The notes beneath the pieces are model-generated. The model saw only the letters and a program-made list of their open reading frames with translations. It had not been told where the DNA came from and searched no databases. This document shows positions 44,177 through 53,071 of a stretch of 64,000 nt of DNA, in pieces. This DNA is from Bacteroidota bacterium. Lineage in GTDB: Bacteria; Bacteroidota; Ignavibacteria; Ignavibacteriales; Ignavibacteriaceae. The position numbers and the translations under genes were made by a program. Every line of letters begins with the position of its first letter. Position 1 is the stretch's first letter. The stretch is from positions 1 to 64,000 of the forward strand of contig JAKAJV010000022.1 of the NCBI GenBank assembly GCA_021813585.1. Reading direction: 5' to 3'.

Positions 44177-45625
44177 ATGAACATTGCAAAAAAGACCTTG
44201 TTTAATGAAGACTGGCTATCGTTGTATATCGGTCTTTTTGTCTTTATTCTTTCATTAGGACTGTTTGTTGATATTGATGTTTTAGGCTGGGGAATTAAGA
44301 CCGATGTATGGAGTAACATCTCAACATCACTATCGTCGGTATCAAAAGCATATCAAAACCTGCCCGGCGTCGTTTCGCTTTTTTTTACCTACATTTTTCT
44401 ATTAGCTATTGTCGGGATCGGCATTAAGACAACCGGTGCTAATCTTAAAAAATTCCTTCTCCCGTTTACTCTCGTATTTTTTATCAGCTATATTTGTTGG
44501 CTGGCAGGGCATTATTCATACATCGCAGCTACTTTGGACAGCTTGCATAAATTCAATATATCGTGGTCTTTAAATTTAACTGGGGAAGCCGGTTTTATTG
44601 TTGCCTTACTTGCCGGACTGCTGGTAGGAAATTTTTTACCCGGTATTGTCGATAAATTGAAGGAAGCTATTAGACCTGAACTTTATATTAAAACCGGTAT
44701 TGTAATTTTGGGTGCGGGTCTTGGCGTTAAGGCTGCCGAATCACTAAGATTAGCTTCAACAGTAATGTTTCTAGGTCTCTGTGCGATTATTGTAGCGTAC
44801 CTCATCTTCTGGGCGCTGGTATACTTTGTTGCAAGAAAATATTTTAAGTTCAGCAGAGAATGGGCTGCACCTTTAGCATCGGGCATTTCAATCTGCGGCG
44901 TTTCTGCTGCAATTGCAACCGGCAGTGCAATAAGAGCAAGACCAGTAATCCCGATAATGGTTTCTTCATTGGTAGTTGTATTTGCAGTACTGGAATTAAT
45001 TCTCCTTCCATTTCTTGCACAGATCTTTTTATGGACTCAGCCTATGGTGGCTGCTGCATGGATGGGATTGGCGGTTAAAACAGACGGGGCAGCAGTTGCC
45101 AGCGGCGCAATTACCGAAGCTTTAATCAGAGCCAAAACTCTTGCTGCAACCGGAGTTAACTTTCAAGAAGGGTGGATGGTAATGACAACTACTACTATAA
45201 AAGTTTTTATCGATGTCTTTATCGGCATCTGGGCTTTTATACTTGCAGTTATCTGGTGCACCAAAATTGAAGTTCGAAATAAAATTGAAAAAGTAAAAGC
45301 GTATGAAATTTGGGAACGATTCCCCAAGTTTATAATCGGCTATGTATTAACCTTCGTTGTCTTTCTAGTTGTATGCTGGGTCTTTCCTAATCTGATAAGA
45401 ACCTCTTCCTCAGCAGCTCAGGAAGCCGATACGTTCCGCATGCTGTTTTTCTCATTTACTTTTTTTACGATAGGTGTTTTATCGGATTTCAGAAAGCTTA
45501 AAGAGGAAGGCATAGGTAAGCTGGCTGCCGTTTATCTGATTTGTTTATTCGGCTTTATAATCTGGATCGGGTTGTTTATTTCATGGATCTTTTTCCACGG
45601 TATAACGCCGCCGGTTTTAAATTGA
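44177..45625 (+). CDS. YeiH-family (UPF0324) membrane transporter
   Basis: 482 residues, about ten membrane helices. GEAGFIVALLAGLLVGNFLP, KTGIVILGAGLGVKAAES and AAPLASGISICGVSAAIATG are the conserved repeats of the YeiH/Cons_hypoth698 family, often annotated as putative sulfate exporters. Longer than the usual 330-350 residues because of about 120 extra N-terminal residues with two or three helices. Its position 266 bases before dsrA suggests a role with sulfite, sulfate or another sulfur anion; direction and substrate are unproven. Confidence 0.82.
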   Translation: MNIAKKTLFNEDWLSLYIGLFVFILSLGLFVDIDVLGWGIKTDVWSNISTSLSSVSKAYQNLPGVVSLFFTYIFLLAIVGIGIKTTGANLKKFLLPFTLVFFISYICWLAGHYSYIAATLDSLHKFNISWSLNLTGEAGFIVALLAGLLVGNFLPGIVDKLKEAIRPELYIKTGIVILGAGLGVKAAESLRLASTVMFLGLCAIIVAYLIFWALVYFVARKYFKFSREWAAPLASGISICGVSAAIATGSAIRARPVIPIMVSSLVVVFAVLELILLPFLAQIFLWTQPMVAAAWMGLAVKTDGAAVASGAITEALIRAKTLAATGVNFQEGWMVMTTTTIKVFIDVFIGIWAFILAVIWCTKIEVRNKIEKVKAYEIWERFPKFIIGYVLTFVVFLVVCWVFPNLIRTSSSAAQEADTFRMLFFSFTFFTIGVLSDFRKLKEEGIGKLAAVYLICLFGFIIWIGLFISWIFFHGITPPVLN

Positions 45626-45646
45626 AATTGAATTCGGATTGACGAT

Positions 45647-45796
45647 ATGCAAAACGAAAATAAAATAATAGACGAACTGAAAAAGATGGAGTATGAGCCT
45701 TTGATGCCGGTAGAGAAAAAGCTCATATCGTGGAGTATAGGCCTTGGTATTATTCTGCTTGCCGTACTCATGTGGATCAGCTTTACTTTCTTCTAA
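45647..45796 (+). CDS. Small single-helix membrane protein
   Basis: 49 residues: a charged N-terminal half (MQNENKIIDELKKMEYEPL), then one membrane helix (about 29-47, SWSIGLGIILLAVLMWISF). It begins 21 bases after the YeiH-like gene and is in the same direction. It could be an accessory subunit of the transporter. No family recognised; the strong helix and good position support a real gene, though the ribosome binding site is weak. Confidence 0.55.
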   Translation: MQNENKIIDELKKMEYEPLMPVEKKLISWSIGLGIILLAVLMWISFTFF

Positions 45797-45891
45797 CAAT
45801 TTAGCATAGAGCAAAGCCGGATTATTAAATAATATTAGGTTGAAATTTTAAAACATTTATTCTAGTTAATTAAAAAATAATAGGAGTTAAA

Positions 45892-47112
45892 ATGGCTGAA
45901 AAAGAACGCAAGACACCCAAGCTGGACGAGCTGGAAAAAGGTGCCTGGCCAAGTTTCGTAAAGGAAATAAAAAGCGCAGCCGGAAAAAATCCAATGGCAA
46001 ATGATCTTTTAGGGCAGCTTGAGCGCTCTTATGAGGAGAAGATAGGCCACTGGAAGCATGGCGGTATAGTAGGAGTTCTTGGATACGGTGGAGGAGTTAT
46101 CGGTAGGTATTCGGATCTACCCGAAGAATTTCCAAATGTTTCTCACTTCCACACCATGCGTATAAACCAACCCGCCGGGTGGTTTTATACTTCCGATGTT
46201 TTAAGAAAGCTCTGCGACATCTGGGAAAAGCACGGTTCCGGATTAACTAATATGCACGGCTCTACCGGGGATATGATCTTCCTGGGAACCCGTACGGATG
46301 AACTGGAACCGATATTCAGCGAGTTGACAAAACTAGGCTTCGACCTGGGCGGCTCAGGCTCGGATGTAAGAACTCCAAGCTGCTGCTGCGGCAAGGCACG
46401 CTGCGAATGGGCATGCTACGATACGATGGCTCTTACATACTTCTTAACAATGCACTACCAGGATGAGCTCCACAGGCCGGCTTTCCCGTATAAATGGAAA
46501 TTCAAAATGTCCGGCTGCCCTAATGATTGCGTAGCTTCCGTTGCAAGGGCAGATATGTCGATCATCGGAACATGGAGAGATGATATCCAGATAGACAAGT
46601 CGGCAGTTACGGAATATGCCGGAAAAGGAATGAATATCCAGAGAGATGTTGTAGGCAACTGCCCGGCTAAATGTATGGAATGGGACGGCACGGAACTAAA
46701 GATAGACAACAAAGCTTGCGTTAAATGTATGCACTGCATAAACGCGATGCCTAAGGCTCTTTCTCCGGGCAACGACCGGGGCGCTTGTATTCTTATCGGT
46801 TCCAAGGCACCCATTGTAGAAGGAGCGCTGCTTTCATCGGTTCTGGTTCCGTTTATTAAACTTGAACCGCCTTATACCGAACTGATAGACCTGATTGATA
46901 GGATACACGAGGTCTGGTCGGAAAACGGAAAGAACCGAGAAAGAGTAGGCGAATTTATTCAGCGCGTAGGCATGGGTAATTTCCTGGAAGCAATAGAAGT
47001 TGAGCCTGTACCGGAAATGGTTGCGCATCCGAGAGAAAATCCTTATGTGTTTTATGAGGAATTCTTTGAAGACGAATCCGAAGAACAGGAAGAATCGGAA
47101 GAAGAAAAGTAA
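45892..47112 (+). CDS. dsrA: Dissimilatory sulfite reductase alpha subunit
   Basis: 406 residues. The siroheme-[4Fe-4S] ligands appear as C165-x5-C171 ([14 protein letters not shown]) and C209-x3-C213 (SGCPNDC). A ferredoxin domain follows ([10 protein letters not shown]...CVKCMHC). With DsrB it forms the alpha2beta2 enzyme that reduces sulfite to a DsrC-bound trisulfide in the cytoplasm. The tail [14 protein letters not shown] is strikingly acidic. dsrD lies directly downstream of dsrB, which favours the reductive type. AGGAGT precedes the ATG. First gene of the dsrABD unit. Confidence 0.97.
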   Translation: MAEKERKTPKLDELEKGAWPSFVKEIKSAAGKNPMANDLLGQLERSYEEKIGHWKHGGIVGVLGYGGGVIGRYSDLPEEFPNVSHFHTMRINQPAGWFYTSDVLRKLCDIWEKHGSGLTNMHGSTGDMIFLGTRTDELEPIFSELTKLGFDLGGSGSDVRTPSCCCGKARCEWACYDTMALTYFLTMHYQDELHRPAFPYKWKFKMSGCPNDCVASVARADMSIIGTWRDDIQIDKSAVTEYAGKGMNIQRDVVGNCPAKCMEWDGTELKIDNKACVKCMHCINAMPKALSPGNDRGACILIGSKAPIVEGALLSSVLVPFIKLEPPYTELIDLIDRIHEVWSENGKNRERVGEFIQRVGMGNFLEAIEVEPVPEMVAHPRENPYVFYEEFFEDESEEQEESEEEK

Positions 47113-47167
47113 TTTTTATCTGCAATAAGACTATTACTAAGAAATTATTTTTAAAAGGAATAATAAA

Positions 47168-48250
47168 ATGGCTGAAGAAAAAAAGAAAAGATTAACGGAT
47201 ATAGGTCCGCCTCATTACGAAAAATTTTTACCACCAATTATAAAAGAGAACTACGGTAAGTGGAAATACCATGAAATAATAAAGCCCGGCGTAATGGTAC
47301 ACGTATCCCACAGCGGTGCTAAATTATATACTGTACGCGCCGCTTCCCCCAGGCTTTTGAGCATTGACAAGATTAGAATTTATGCCGACCTGGCGGATAA
47401 ATATTGCGGCGGGTATTTAAGATTTACAAGCCGCAACAATGTTGAATTCCTGCTGTCGGACGCATCTAAGATCGATCCTCTTATAGAAGATCTGCGCGCG
47501 CTGGGTCATCCGGTCGGCGGTATGGGCAATTCAATCTCAAGTATTGTTCATACTCAAGGCTGGGTACACTGCCACTCTGCAGCAACCGATGCATCGGGTC
47601 TTGTAAAATCTGTAATGGATGAATTGATAGAGTATTTTACGCAGATGAAGCTGCCTGCCAAGCTGCGCATTGCTCTTGCATGCTGCTTAAACATGTGCGG
47701 TGCGGTTCATTGTTCGGATATAGCTATACTCGGCATTCACAGGCGTCCGCCCAAAGTTAACCGTGATAAACTGAAAGCTATGTGCGAAATTCCATCGCTG
47801 GTTTCTGCTTGTCCTACTGCAGCAATTAAGCCTGCTACAATAAATGAAAAGCCTTCGGTAGAAGTAATAGAGGAGCGGTGTATGTTCTGCGCAAACTGCT
47901 ACACTGTTTGCCCTGCAATGCCGTTGAACGATCCGTTAAACGACGGAGTTTCAATTTGGGTAGGTGGAAAAGTATCCAACGCAAGAAGCGAACCTATGTT
48001 CTCCAAGCTGGCAATTCCGTTCTTGCCGAACGACCCGCCGAGATGGCCGGAAGTAGTTAACGCCGTAAAAAATCTGGTTGAAGTTTGGGCGCAGAATGCC
48101 AGGCCGTATGAAAGGATGGGAGAGTGGATAAATAGAATCGGGTGGCCGAGATTTTTCCAGCTTACTGGCATCCCGTTCCAGAAGGAACACATTGATGATT
48201 TTAAGCATGCCGGCTTAACATTTAAACGTTCGGTTCATTTGACTTATTAA
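47168..48250 (+). CDS. dsrB: Dissimilatory sulfite reductase beta subunit
   Basis: 360 residues. Contains [19 protein letters not shown], the siroheme-binding [13 protein letters not shown] (C-x3-C) and a ferredoxin motif [18 protein letters not shown]. The beta subunit holds the catalytically active siroheme in characterised DsrAB. Length is normal, and the gene lies 55 bases after dsrA. Confidence 0.97.
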   Translation: MAEEKKKRLTDIGPPHYEKFLPPIIKENYGKWKYHEIIKPGVMVHVSHSGAKLYTVRAASPRLLSIDKIRIYADLADKYCGGYLRFTSRNNVEFLLSDASKIDPLIEDLRALGHPVGGMGNSISSIVHTQGWVHCHSAATDASGLVKSVMDELIEYFTQMKLPAKLRIALACCLNMCGAVHCSDIAILGIHRRPPKVNRDKLKAMCEIPSLVSACPTAAIKPATINEKPSVEVIEERCMFCANCYTVCPAMPLNDPLNDGVSIWVGGKVSNARSEPMFSKLAIPFLPNDPPRWPEVVNAVKNLVEVWAQNARPYERMGEWINRIGWPRFFQLTGIPFQKEHIDDFKHAGLTFKRSVHLTY

Positions 48251-48262
48251 AAGGAGAATATT

Positions 48263-48511
48263 ATGGCTGAGTTAGTAAAAGTTGAAGAGGTGGCCGACTC
48301 TATGTTTACCATGATAAAAGACACCATGGGTCAGAAGAAATGGAAAGCTACCGATCTGACCAAGGCGGTTTTGGAATTATACGGAGACAGATGCGATAAG
48401 ACACTGGCTAAGTCCGCTATTAGAGAACTAATTGAAAGCGGGAAATGCGTCTATACTTACTTCGGCGGCAGCTTTATAGAGATACCTCATAAAGAAGGCG
48501 CCGAGAATTAG
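48263..48511 (+). CDS. dsrD: DsrD, activator of sulfite reductase
   Basis: 82 residues with a winged-helix layout (MGQKKWKATDLTKAVLELYG...CVYTYFGGSFIEIPHKEG). DsrD is found with reductive DsrAB and has been shown to stimulate sulfite reduction by allosteric activation. Its presence is the main argument in the window for sulfite/sulfate reduction rather than sulfur oxidation. It follows dsrB by 12 bases behind AAGGAG. Confidence 0.93.
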   Translation: MAELVKVEEVADSMFTMIKDTMGQKKWKATDLTKAVLELYGDRCDKTLAKSAIRELIESGKCVYTYFGGSFIEIPHKEGAEN

Positions 48512-48513
48512 GA

Positions 48514-48643
48514 TTAACCGGGATAAAGGTAGAATCTATTAGAAAGTTTTGTTGGCTAAGGTAAATCAAAATCTTTTTTTGAACTATAAGATATTGGTAG
48601 CCCATTTATTCTTAAAACTTTTTTTGTGCCTTTATTCCGGTTA
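48514..48643 (+). ncRNA. Structured intergenic element between dsrD and dsrN
   Basis: Nested complementary segments would fold the whole gap into one long hairpin: TAACCGGGATAAAGG (48515-48529) with CCTTTATTCCGGTTA (48629-48643), 14 of 15 plus a G-U pair; AAAGTTTT (48543-48550) with AAAACTTT (48614-48621); then GGCTA with TAGCC and ATCTT with AAGAT inside. It starts 3 bases after the dsrD stop and ends 20 bases before dsrN. It may protect the dsrABD mRNA, attenuate dsrN, or be an inserted palindrome. Confidence 0.5.
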
Positions 48644-48662
48644 CCCGGATAAAAACTAGAAG

Positions 48663-50108
48663 GTGAAGTTGAATAATTATCCCAGAATTGTAATAGGAGG
48701 TTTATCGGGAGACTCGGGCAAGACAATGATTACCTGCGGATTGCTCGAGTGTCTAAGGGCGAGCGGAGTTAATGTTGCGGCTTTTAAAAAAGGACCGGAC
48801 TATATAGACGCCGCCTGGCTGAGTTTATCCTCCGGTAAGCTTACCAGGAATCTTGATACCTATTTAATGGGTACGCAAAAGGTTAAAGGCTCTTTTTTAA
48901 GAAATGCTTCTGCCGAGGGGATAAATATTATTGAAGGTAACCGGGGTCTATTTGACGGAGTAGACAGCCAGGGTACACACAGCACCGCTGAACTGGCAAA
49001 GCTTTTGCAGGCGCCGGTTATAATAGTTCTTAATGTTTCAAAGATGACGCGCACAGCCGCAGCGCTTGTTTTCGGCTGTAAATTTCTAGATTCCGAGCTG
49101 AATATACTTGGAGTAATTCTAAACAGGGTTGCCGGCAAGAGGCACATAGAAATAGCAAAGGAATCGATTGAAGGAGAAACCGGGATACCTGTATTAGGAA
49201 CAATTCCGAAACTGCCGGCAAAATTTATTTTACCGGAGCGGCACCTGGGATTAATAACTCCCGCTGAATTTGAAAAGAGGTCTTCTTTCTTGAAAGATAT
49301 GAGGTGCATAATAAAGGACAATGTCGACATCCCGAAGATAAAGGAGATAGCCTTTAATGCGCCTTCAATAAGTTACGATCCCGTTGAAGCTGAAGCCGAA
49401 CCAGGCACCGGCACCACGAATAAATTTACCGGCGAAGCTCCCGGTAGAGTTAAAATAGGATTTTTTAGAGACAAGTCATTTTCTTTTTATTACCCAGAAA
49501 ATTTGGAGGCCCTTGAAATGGCCGGGGCAGAGCTTATACCTGTCTCTTCTACGGAACATTTTGAGCCCGATGATATTGATGCCTTTTATATCGGTGGCGG
49601 ATTCCCCGAATTGAACCTGCCCGGCCTTTCGTCTAATAAAGAAATGACGACAACAATTAAAAGGCTGGCGGAAGGCGGCCTGCCGATTTATGCCGAGTGC
49701 GGCGGGTTAATCTATCTTGCCGAAGAGATAATCTATAAAGGCAAGAAATACTCACTCTCAGGCGTACTGCCGGTCTCTATCAATTTGCATAATAAGCCGC
49801 AGGGACACGGCTACTGTGAAATGACAGTGGACAGAGAAAATCCGTTCTATAATACCGGGACAAAAATTAAAGGACACGAGTTTCATTACTCGAAGATTTT
49901 TAAACACGATCCGGATATAAAAAGTTGTTTATCGGTCTCCCGCGGCTACGGATGTTATGACGGAAGGGACGGCCTATCGTACAAAAATGTTTTTGCAAGT
50001 TATGTCCACATCCATGCATTGGCTACACCGGAGTGGGCGGGGGGAATGATTAGGTGTGCACAGAATTATAAGGAAGCCAAGACAACAAGCTTGGCAGGTA
50101 CAAATTAA
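48663..50108 (+). CDS. dsrN: DsrN, siroheme amidase (cobyrinate diamide synthase family)
   Basis: 481 residues, same architecture as CbiA/CobB. The N-terminal ATPase domain has GGLSGDSGKTMITCGLLE and KKGPDYIDAAWLS; the C-terminal glutamine amidotransferase domain has the catalytic cysteine in PIYAECGGLIYLAEE and the histidine in GHEFHYSKIF. In dsr clusters this enzyme amidates siroheme to the form used in DsrAB. The start is GTG 48663 or TTG 48669; the latter is 5 bases after AGAAGG and may be the true one. Confidence 0.9.
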   Translation: MKLNNYPRIVIGGLSGDSGKTMITCGLLECLRASGVNVAAFKKGPDYIDAAWLSLSSGKLTRNLDTYLMGTQKVKGSFLRNASAEGINIIEGNRGLFDGVDSQGTHSTAELAKLLQAPVIIVLNVSKMTRTAAALVFGCKFLDSELNILGVILNRVAGKRHIEIAKESIEGETGIPVLGTIPKLPAKFILPERHLGLITPAEFEKRSSFLKDMRCIIKDNVDIPKIKEIAFNAPSISYDPVEAEAEPGTGTTNKFTGEAPGRVKIGFFRDKSFSFYYPENLEALEMAGAELIPVSSTEHFEPDDIDAFYIGGGFPELNLPGLSSNKEMTTTIKRLAEGGLPIYAECGGLIYLAEEIIYKGKKYSLSGVLPVSINLHNKPQGHGYCEMTVDRENPFYNTGTKIKGHEFHYSKIFKHDPDIKSCLSVSRGYGCYDGRDGLSYKNVFASYVHIHALATPEWAGGMIRCAQNYKEAKTTSLAGTN

Positions 50109-50120
50109 GAGGAGAATAAA

Positions 50121-51827
50121 ATGGCAAAACTGGTAAAGAAAGTAAAGAAACCTTTAAGCGCATTAAGCTCTCGTTCATCCGGCAGTTCTTCTGTGGAGAC
50201 TTCACCGCTTAGGCCGGTGCAGGTTAAAAAAACCGCACCATGCTCTAACGGCTGCCCGAACGAAACTAACATAAGAGAAATTATTACTACGCTAAGTCAG
50301 TCCGAAGACTGCGGTAGAACGAACAAAGAATCTTTGGAAGCAGCCTGGAAAATACTTACCGAGAAAAATCCGTTCCCTTCAACATGCGGCAGGGTTTGCC
50401 CGCATCCGTGCGAGGCGGAATGCAACAGAAATTATAAAGACGGTGCAGTAGGTATAAACAATATTGAAAGGTTTATAGGCGACTACGCTTTAGAAAGCGG
50501 CTTTAAATTTCAGAAATTATCCGGCGAAGCTTACGGGCAAAAAGTTGCCGTTATCGGTTCGGGCCCGGCGGGACTTTCGTGCGCTTATCAACTGGCAAGA
50601 AAAGGATACAGTGTAAAGGTATTCGAAGCATTCAGCAAGCCCGGCGGTATGTTGAGATATGGAATACCGGATTACAGACTGCCGCAGAATATTCTGGACC
50701 AAGAAATAAAGCGCATTGAAGACCTTGGTGTTGAAATACAATGCAACTGCATAATCGGGAAAGACATTCCTTATGAAGAGCTGCAAAAAAGTTACGACGC
50801 AATATTTGTAGGCATCGGCGCACATAAAGGCAAGCTGCTAGGCATACCGAACGAAGAAGCAACAAACGTATTTACGGGGACGGAGTTTCTTAACAAGATA
50901 AATTCGGGTGAAAAGATTGATGTCGGTAAAAGCGTTCTTGTAGTTGGCGGCGGCGATACCGCAATAGATGCCGCGCGGGTATCTAAACGTCTGGGCGCAG
51001 ATGTAGCCATTGTTTACAGGCGGACGAGAAAAGAAATGCCGGCAATTGAAGAAGAAATTTTGGGCGCTGAGGAAGAAGGAATTAAAATAGAATTTTTGGC
51101 CGCACCCGTAAGCTTTGAAAGAAGCGGCGAGGTGATTACTAAAATGAAGTGCCAGCGTATGGAACTGGGAGAGCCTGACGAATCGGGCAGAAGAAAGCCG
51201 GTGCCGGTGCCCGATGCGTTTTTTGATCTGGACGCAACTACCGTTATTGCCGCAATAAGCCAGGAACCTGATTTTACCGGGCTGGATATGCTGCTAGAAG
51301 GGAAGGACCTGCCTGACGGCAAGGCAGGCTGGATTAAAACAGACGAAAGCTTCTCAACCAAAGTAGCGGGCACTTATTCTGGCGGAGACGATATTGAACT
51401 CGGCTTGGTAACCATTGCTATCTTTAATGGAAGAAAAGCAGCCGAAACTATGCACAACAGATTCCAGAATATCGCTCCCGAACCTGTGGTAAAGCCGCCA
51501 GTGATAACTCATGATAAGATTATTCTTAGATATTATGAGAGCAAGCTTAGGAACGAACCCTTTAAGCTTAAGCCGGAAGAAAGGCTGGCCGTATTAGATA
51601 CTGAAATTACTTCTACTCTTACTGAAGAGCAGGTTATGGATGAAGCTAAGAGATGTATGAGCTGCGGATCGTGCTTTGACTGCGGTACATGCTGGAGCTA
51701 CTGCCAGGATCAGGTAATAGTTAAGCCCGTTATTAAGCATCAAGCGTACAAGTTTAAGCTTGACTTTTGCAACGGATGTAAAAAGTGCGCGGAGAATTGT
51801 CCGTGCGGTTACATCGAGATGAGGTAG
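50121..51827 (+). CDS. dsrL: DsrL, NAD(P)H-dependent iron-sulfur flavoprotein
   Basis: 568 residues. A basic N-terminal tail is followed by the cysteine domain of GltD-type proteins (CSNGCPNETNIREI, CGRVCPHPCEAEC), an FAD site (VAVIGSGPAGLSCAYQLA, about 135), an NAD(P)H site (VLVVGGGDTAIDAARV, about 275) and a C-terminal ferredoxin domain (CMSCGSCFDCGTCWSYC, CNGCKKCAENCPCG). This matches DsrL, shown in other bacteria to connect NAD(P)H with DsrAB; the DsrD neighbour suggests the reductive DsrL-2 group. A palindromic repeat is inserted in frame at 51308-51328. Confidence 0.88.
   Translation: MAKLVKKVKKPLSALSSRSSGSSSVETSPLRPVQVKKTAPCSNGCPNETNIREIITTLSQSEDCGRTNKESLEAAWKILTEKNPFPSTCGRVCPHPCEAECNRNYKDGAVGINNIERFIGDYALESGFKFQKLSGEAYGQKVAVIGSGPAGLSCAYQLARKGYSVKVFEAFSKPGGMLRYGIPDYRLPQNILDQEIKRIEDLGVEIQCNCIIGKDIPYEELQKSYDAIFVGIGAHKGKLLGIPNEEATNVFTGTEFLNKINSGEKIDVGKSVLVVGGGDTAIDAARVSKRLGADVAIVYRRTRKEMPAIEEEILGAEEEGIKIEFLAAPVSFERSGEVITKMKCQRMELGEPDESGRRKPVPVPDAFFDLDATTVIAAISQEPDFTGLDMLLEGKDLPDGKAGWIKTDESFSTKVAGTYSGGDDIELGLVTIAIFNGRKAAETMHNRFQNIAPEPVVKPPVITHDKIILRYYESKLRNEPFKLKPEERLAVLDTEITSTLTEEQVMDEAKRCMSCGSCFDCGTCWSYCQDQVIVKPVIKHQAYKFKLDFCNGCKKCAENCPCGYIEMR
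51308..51328. repeat. Palindrome inside dsrL
   Basis: CCTGCCT (51308-51314) and AGGCAGG (51322-51328) form a 7-bp stem around GACGGCA within the coding sequence, translated as DLPDGKAGW (about residues 396-404). The GC-rich core resembles the CCTGCCGGCAGG palindrome in the candidate 6S RNA and the arms near acsA. It looks like an in-frame repeat insertion in a surface loop of the enzyme. Confidence 0.6.
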
Positions 51828-51925
51828 AATGTTCTCAAGAAAAAAAATCAATTTTTAGCAAGGTTAATGTTCGAGAAAAATAATTTATTAAACACATAAT
51901 TACCAACTAATAATAGGACAATGTT

Positions 51926-52243
51926 ATGCCAATCTTTGAATATAAAGAACTGAAGATTGAAGTTGACGAAGACGGCTTCATTCAGAAACCGGAAGAATGG
52001 AACGAAGACATAGCTAAGGCATTAGCTACCACAGAAGACGTTGCAGAAATGTCTGAAGCGCATTGGAAGATAGTTTATTACTTGCGCGATTATTATAAGA
52101 AATTCGGGATAGCTCCGATGATCCGTAAGCTCTGCAAGGAAACAGGCTTTTCACTTAAAGATATATATGAATTGTACCCGTCGGGCCCGGCTAAAGGTGC
52201 TTGCAAAGTAGCCGGCTTAACAAAGCCCACTGGGTGCGTATAA
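51926..52243 (+). CDS. dsrC: DsrC sulfur carrier
   Basis: 105 residues, the normal length. The flexible C-terminal arm GACKVAGLTKPTGCV carries both redox cysteines (the penultimate one and the one 11 residues before it), so this is a true DsrC and not a one-cysteine TusE. DsrAB loads sulfite sulfur on it as a trisulfide, which DsrMKJOP is thought to reduce. It sits between dsrL and the membrane-complex genes. Confidence 0.97.
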   Translation: MPIFEYKELKIEVDEDGFIQKPEEWNEDIAKALATTEDVAEMSEAHWKIVYYLRDYYKKFGIAPMIRKLCKETGFSLKDIYELYPSGPAKGACKVAGLTKPTGCV

Positions 52244-52415
52244 AAGCTTAAGCATATAAAATTTTATCCTTAAAAAAACAGCCGGCTGCAGATGGTTCGA
52301 TCGGTTAATCATCCGTTGGATCCGGAAGCTTGCTCGATACAAAATTAAAACCGGCAAGTTGAATGAAGGATTTCAAATCCGGTAATTCGTAATCGGATTA
52401 ATTTGAAAAGCATAT

Positions 52416-52895
52416 ATGATAAAAGAATTATTAATAAAGAATAAATCAAAGATCGTTGATAAATGGATTCAATCCATTTATAACAGCTATCCGCCGGAGG
52501 CCTCAAAGTTCTTAGGTAATAGGAAGGACAGGTTCGGCAACCCGGTAGGATATATTATTGCCGATAGCGCAGAAAAAATTTTTGATGAGTTTGTTAATAA
52601 TAACAACAATGAAAGGATAAAATTGTTATTGAAAGAAATTATTAAGATAAGAGCCGTGCAAGACTTTACTCCGTCTCAAGCTGCCGGCTTTATCCTTTCA
52701 TTGAAGGAAGTAATTTACAAAGAGCTTGAGCTAGAGGTTAAGTCGGGTAATTATTTTAACGAATTTATTCTTATTGATGTTGGAATAGATAATATAGCCT
52801 TAATGTCGTTCGACTTGTTTATGGAAGCCAGAGAAAAAATATTTCAACTCCGCACCAATGAGATTAGATCGAGATCAATGAAAATTATTGACTGA
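52416..52895 (+). CDS. RsbRD_N-like domain protein upstream of dsrM
   Basis: 159 residues, all helical. It resembles the N-terminal sensor domain of RsbR-type stressosome proteins (KNKSKIVDKWIQSIYNSYPPE, then DFTPSQAAGFILSLKEVIYKE), which has a globin-like fold without an obvious heme site. Such proteins are found beside dsrMKJOP in some sulfate reducers, so a sensory or assembly role at this complex is likely. Its stop codon lies inside the first 14-bp regulatory element (52888-52901). Confidence 0.7.
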   Translation: MIKELLIKNKSKIVDKWIQSIYNSYPPEASKFLGNRKDRFGNPVGYIIADSAEKIFDEFVNNNNNERIKLLLKEIIKIRAVQDFTPSQAAGFILSLKEVIYKELELEVKSGNYFNEFILIDVGIDNIALMSFDLFMEAREKIFQLRTNEIRSRSMKIID

Positions 52896-53007
52896 AGTTA
52901 CTCAAATAAATAATACATAGGTGAAAATATTTTTGTCTTATCGTTTCCGTTAATTCTTTCAAATCACCGGTACGATAGTGTCTCCAAAATAAGGTAACTT
53001 CAGTCAT
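52888..53007. promoter_or_regulatory. Facing pair of 14-bp elements upstream of dsrM
   Basis: TTGACTGAAGTTAC (52888-52901) and its reverse-oriented partner GTAACTTCAGTCAT (52994-53007) face each other across 92 bases. With flanking ATTAT the match reaches about 17 bases. The same core occurs before acsA and before the Hmc-like operon. The pair could loop DNA around a regulator or be the ends of a tiny mobile element. dsrM starts 65 bases later. Confidence 0.45.
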
Positions 53008-53071
53008 AATGTTTTAATTAAGCAAGAGCAGCAGAATTTTTTTCAAACTTACTCTACAGTAGGAAAGATTG

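Noticed and set aside
45892-52243. Oxidative (reverse) Dsr pathway
   Set aside because: dsrD is present, and no dsrEFH is visible between dsrB and dsrC, where sulfur oxidisers carry it. DsrL alone does not prove oxidation.
52888-53007. Miniature transposon with 17-base terminal repeats
   Set aside because: Not fully excluded, but the same core occurs singly at 1591 and 32439 without a partner, so a regulatory site is favoured.
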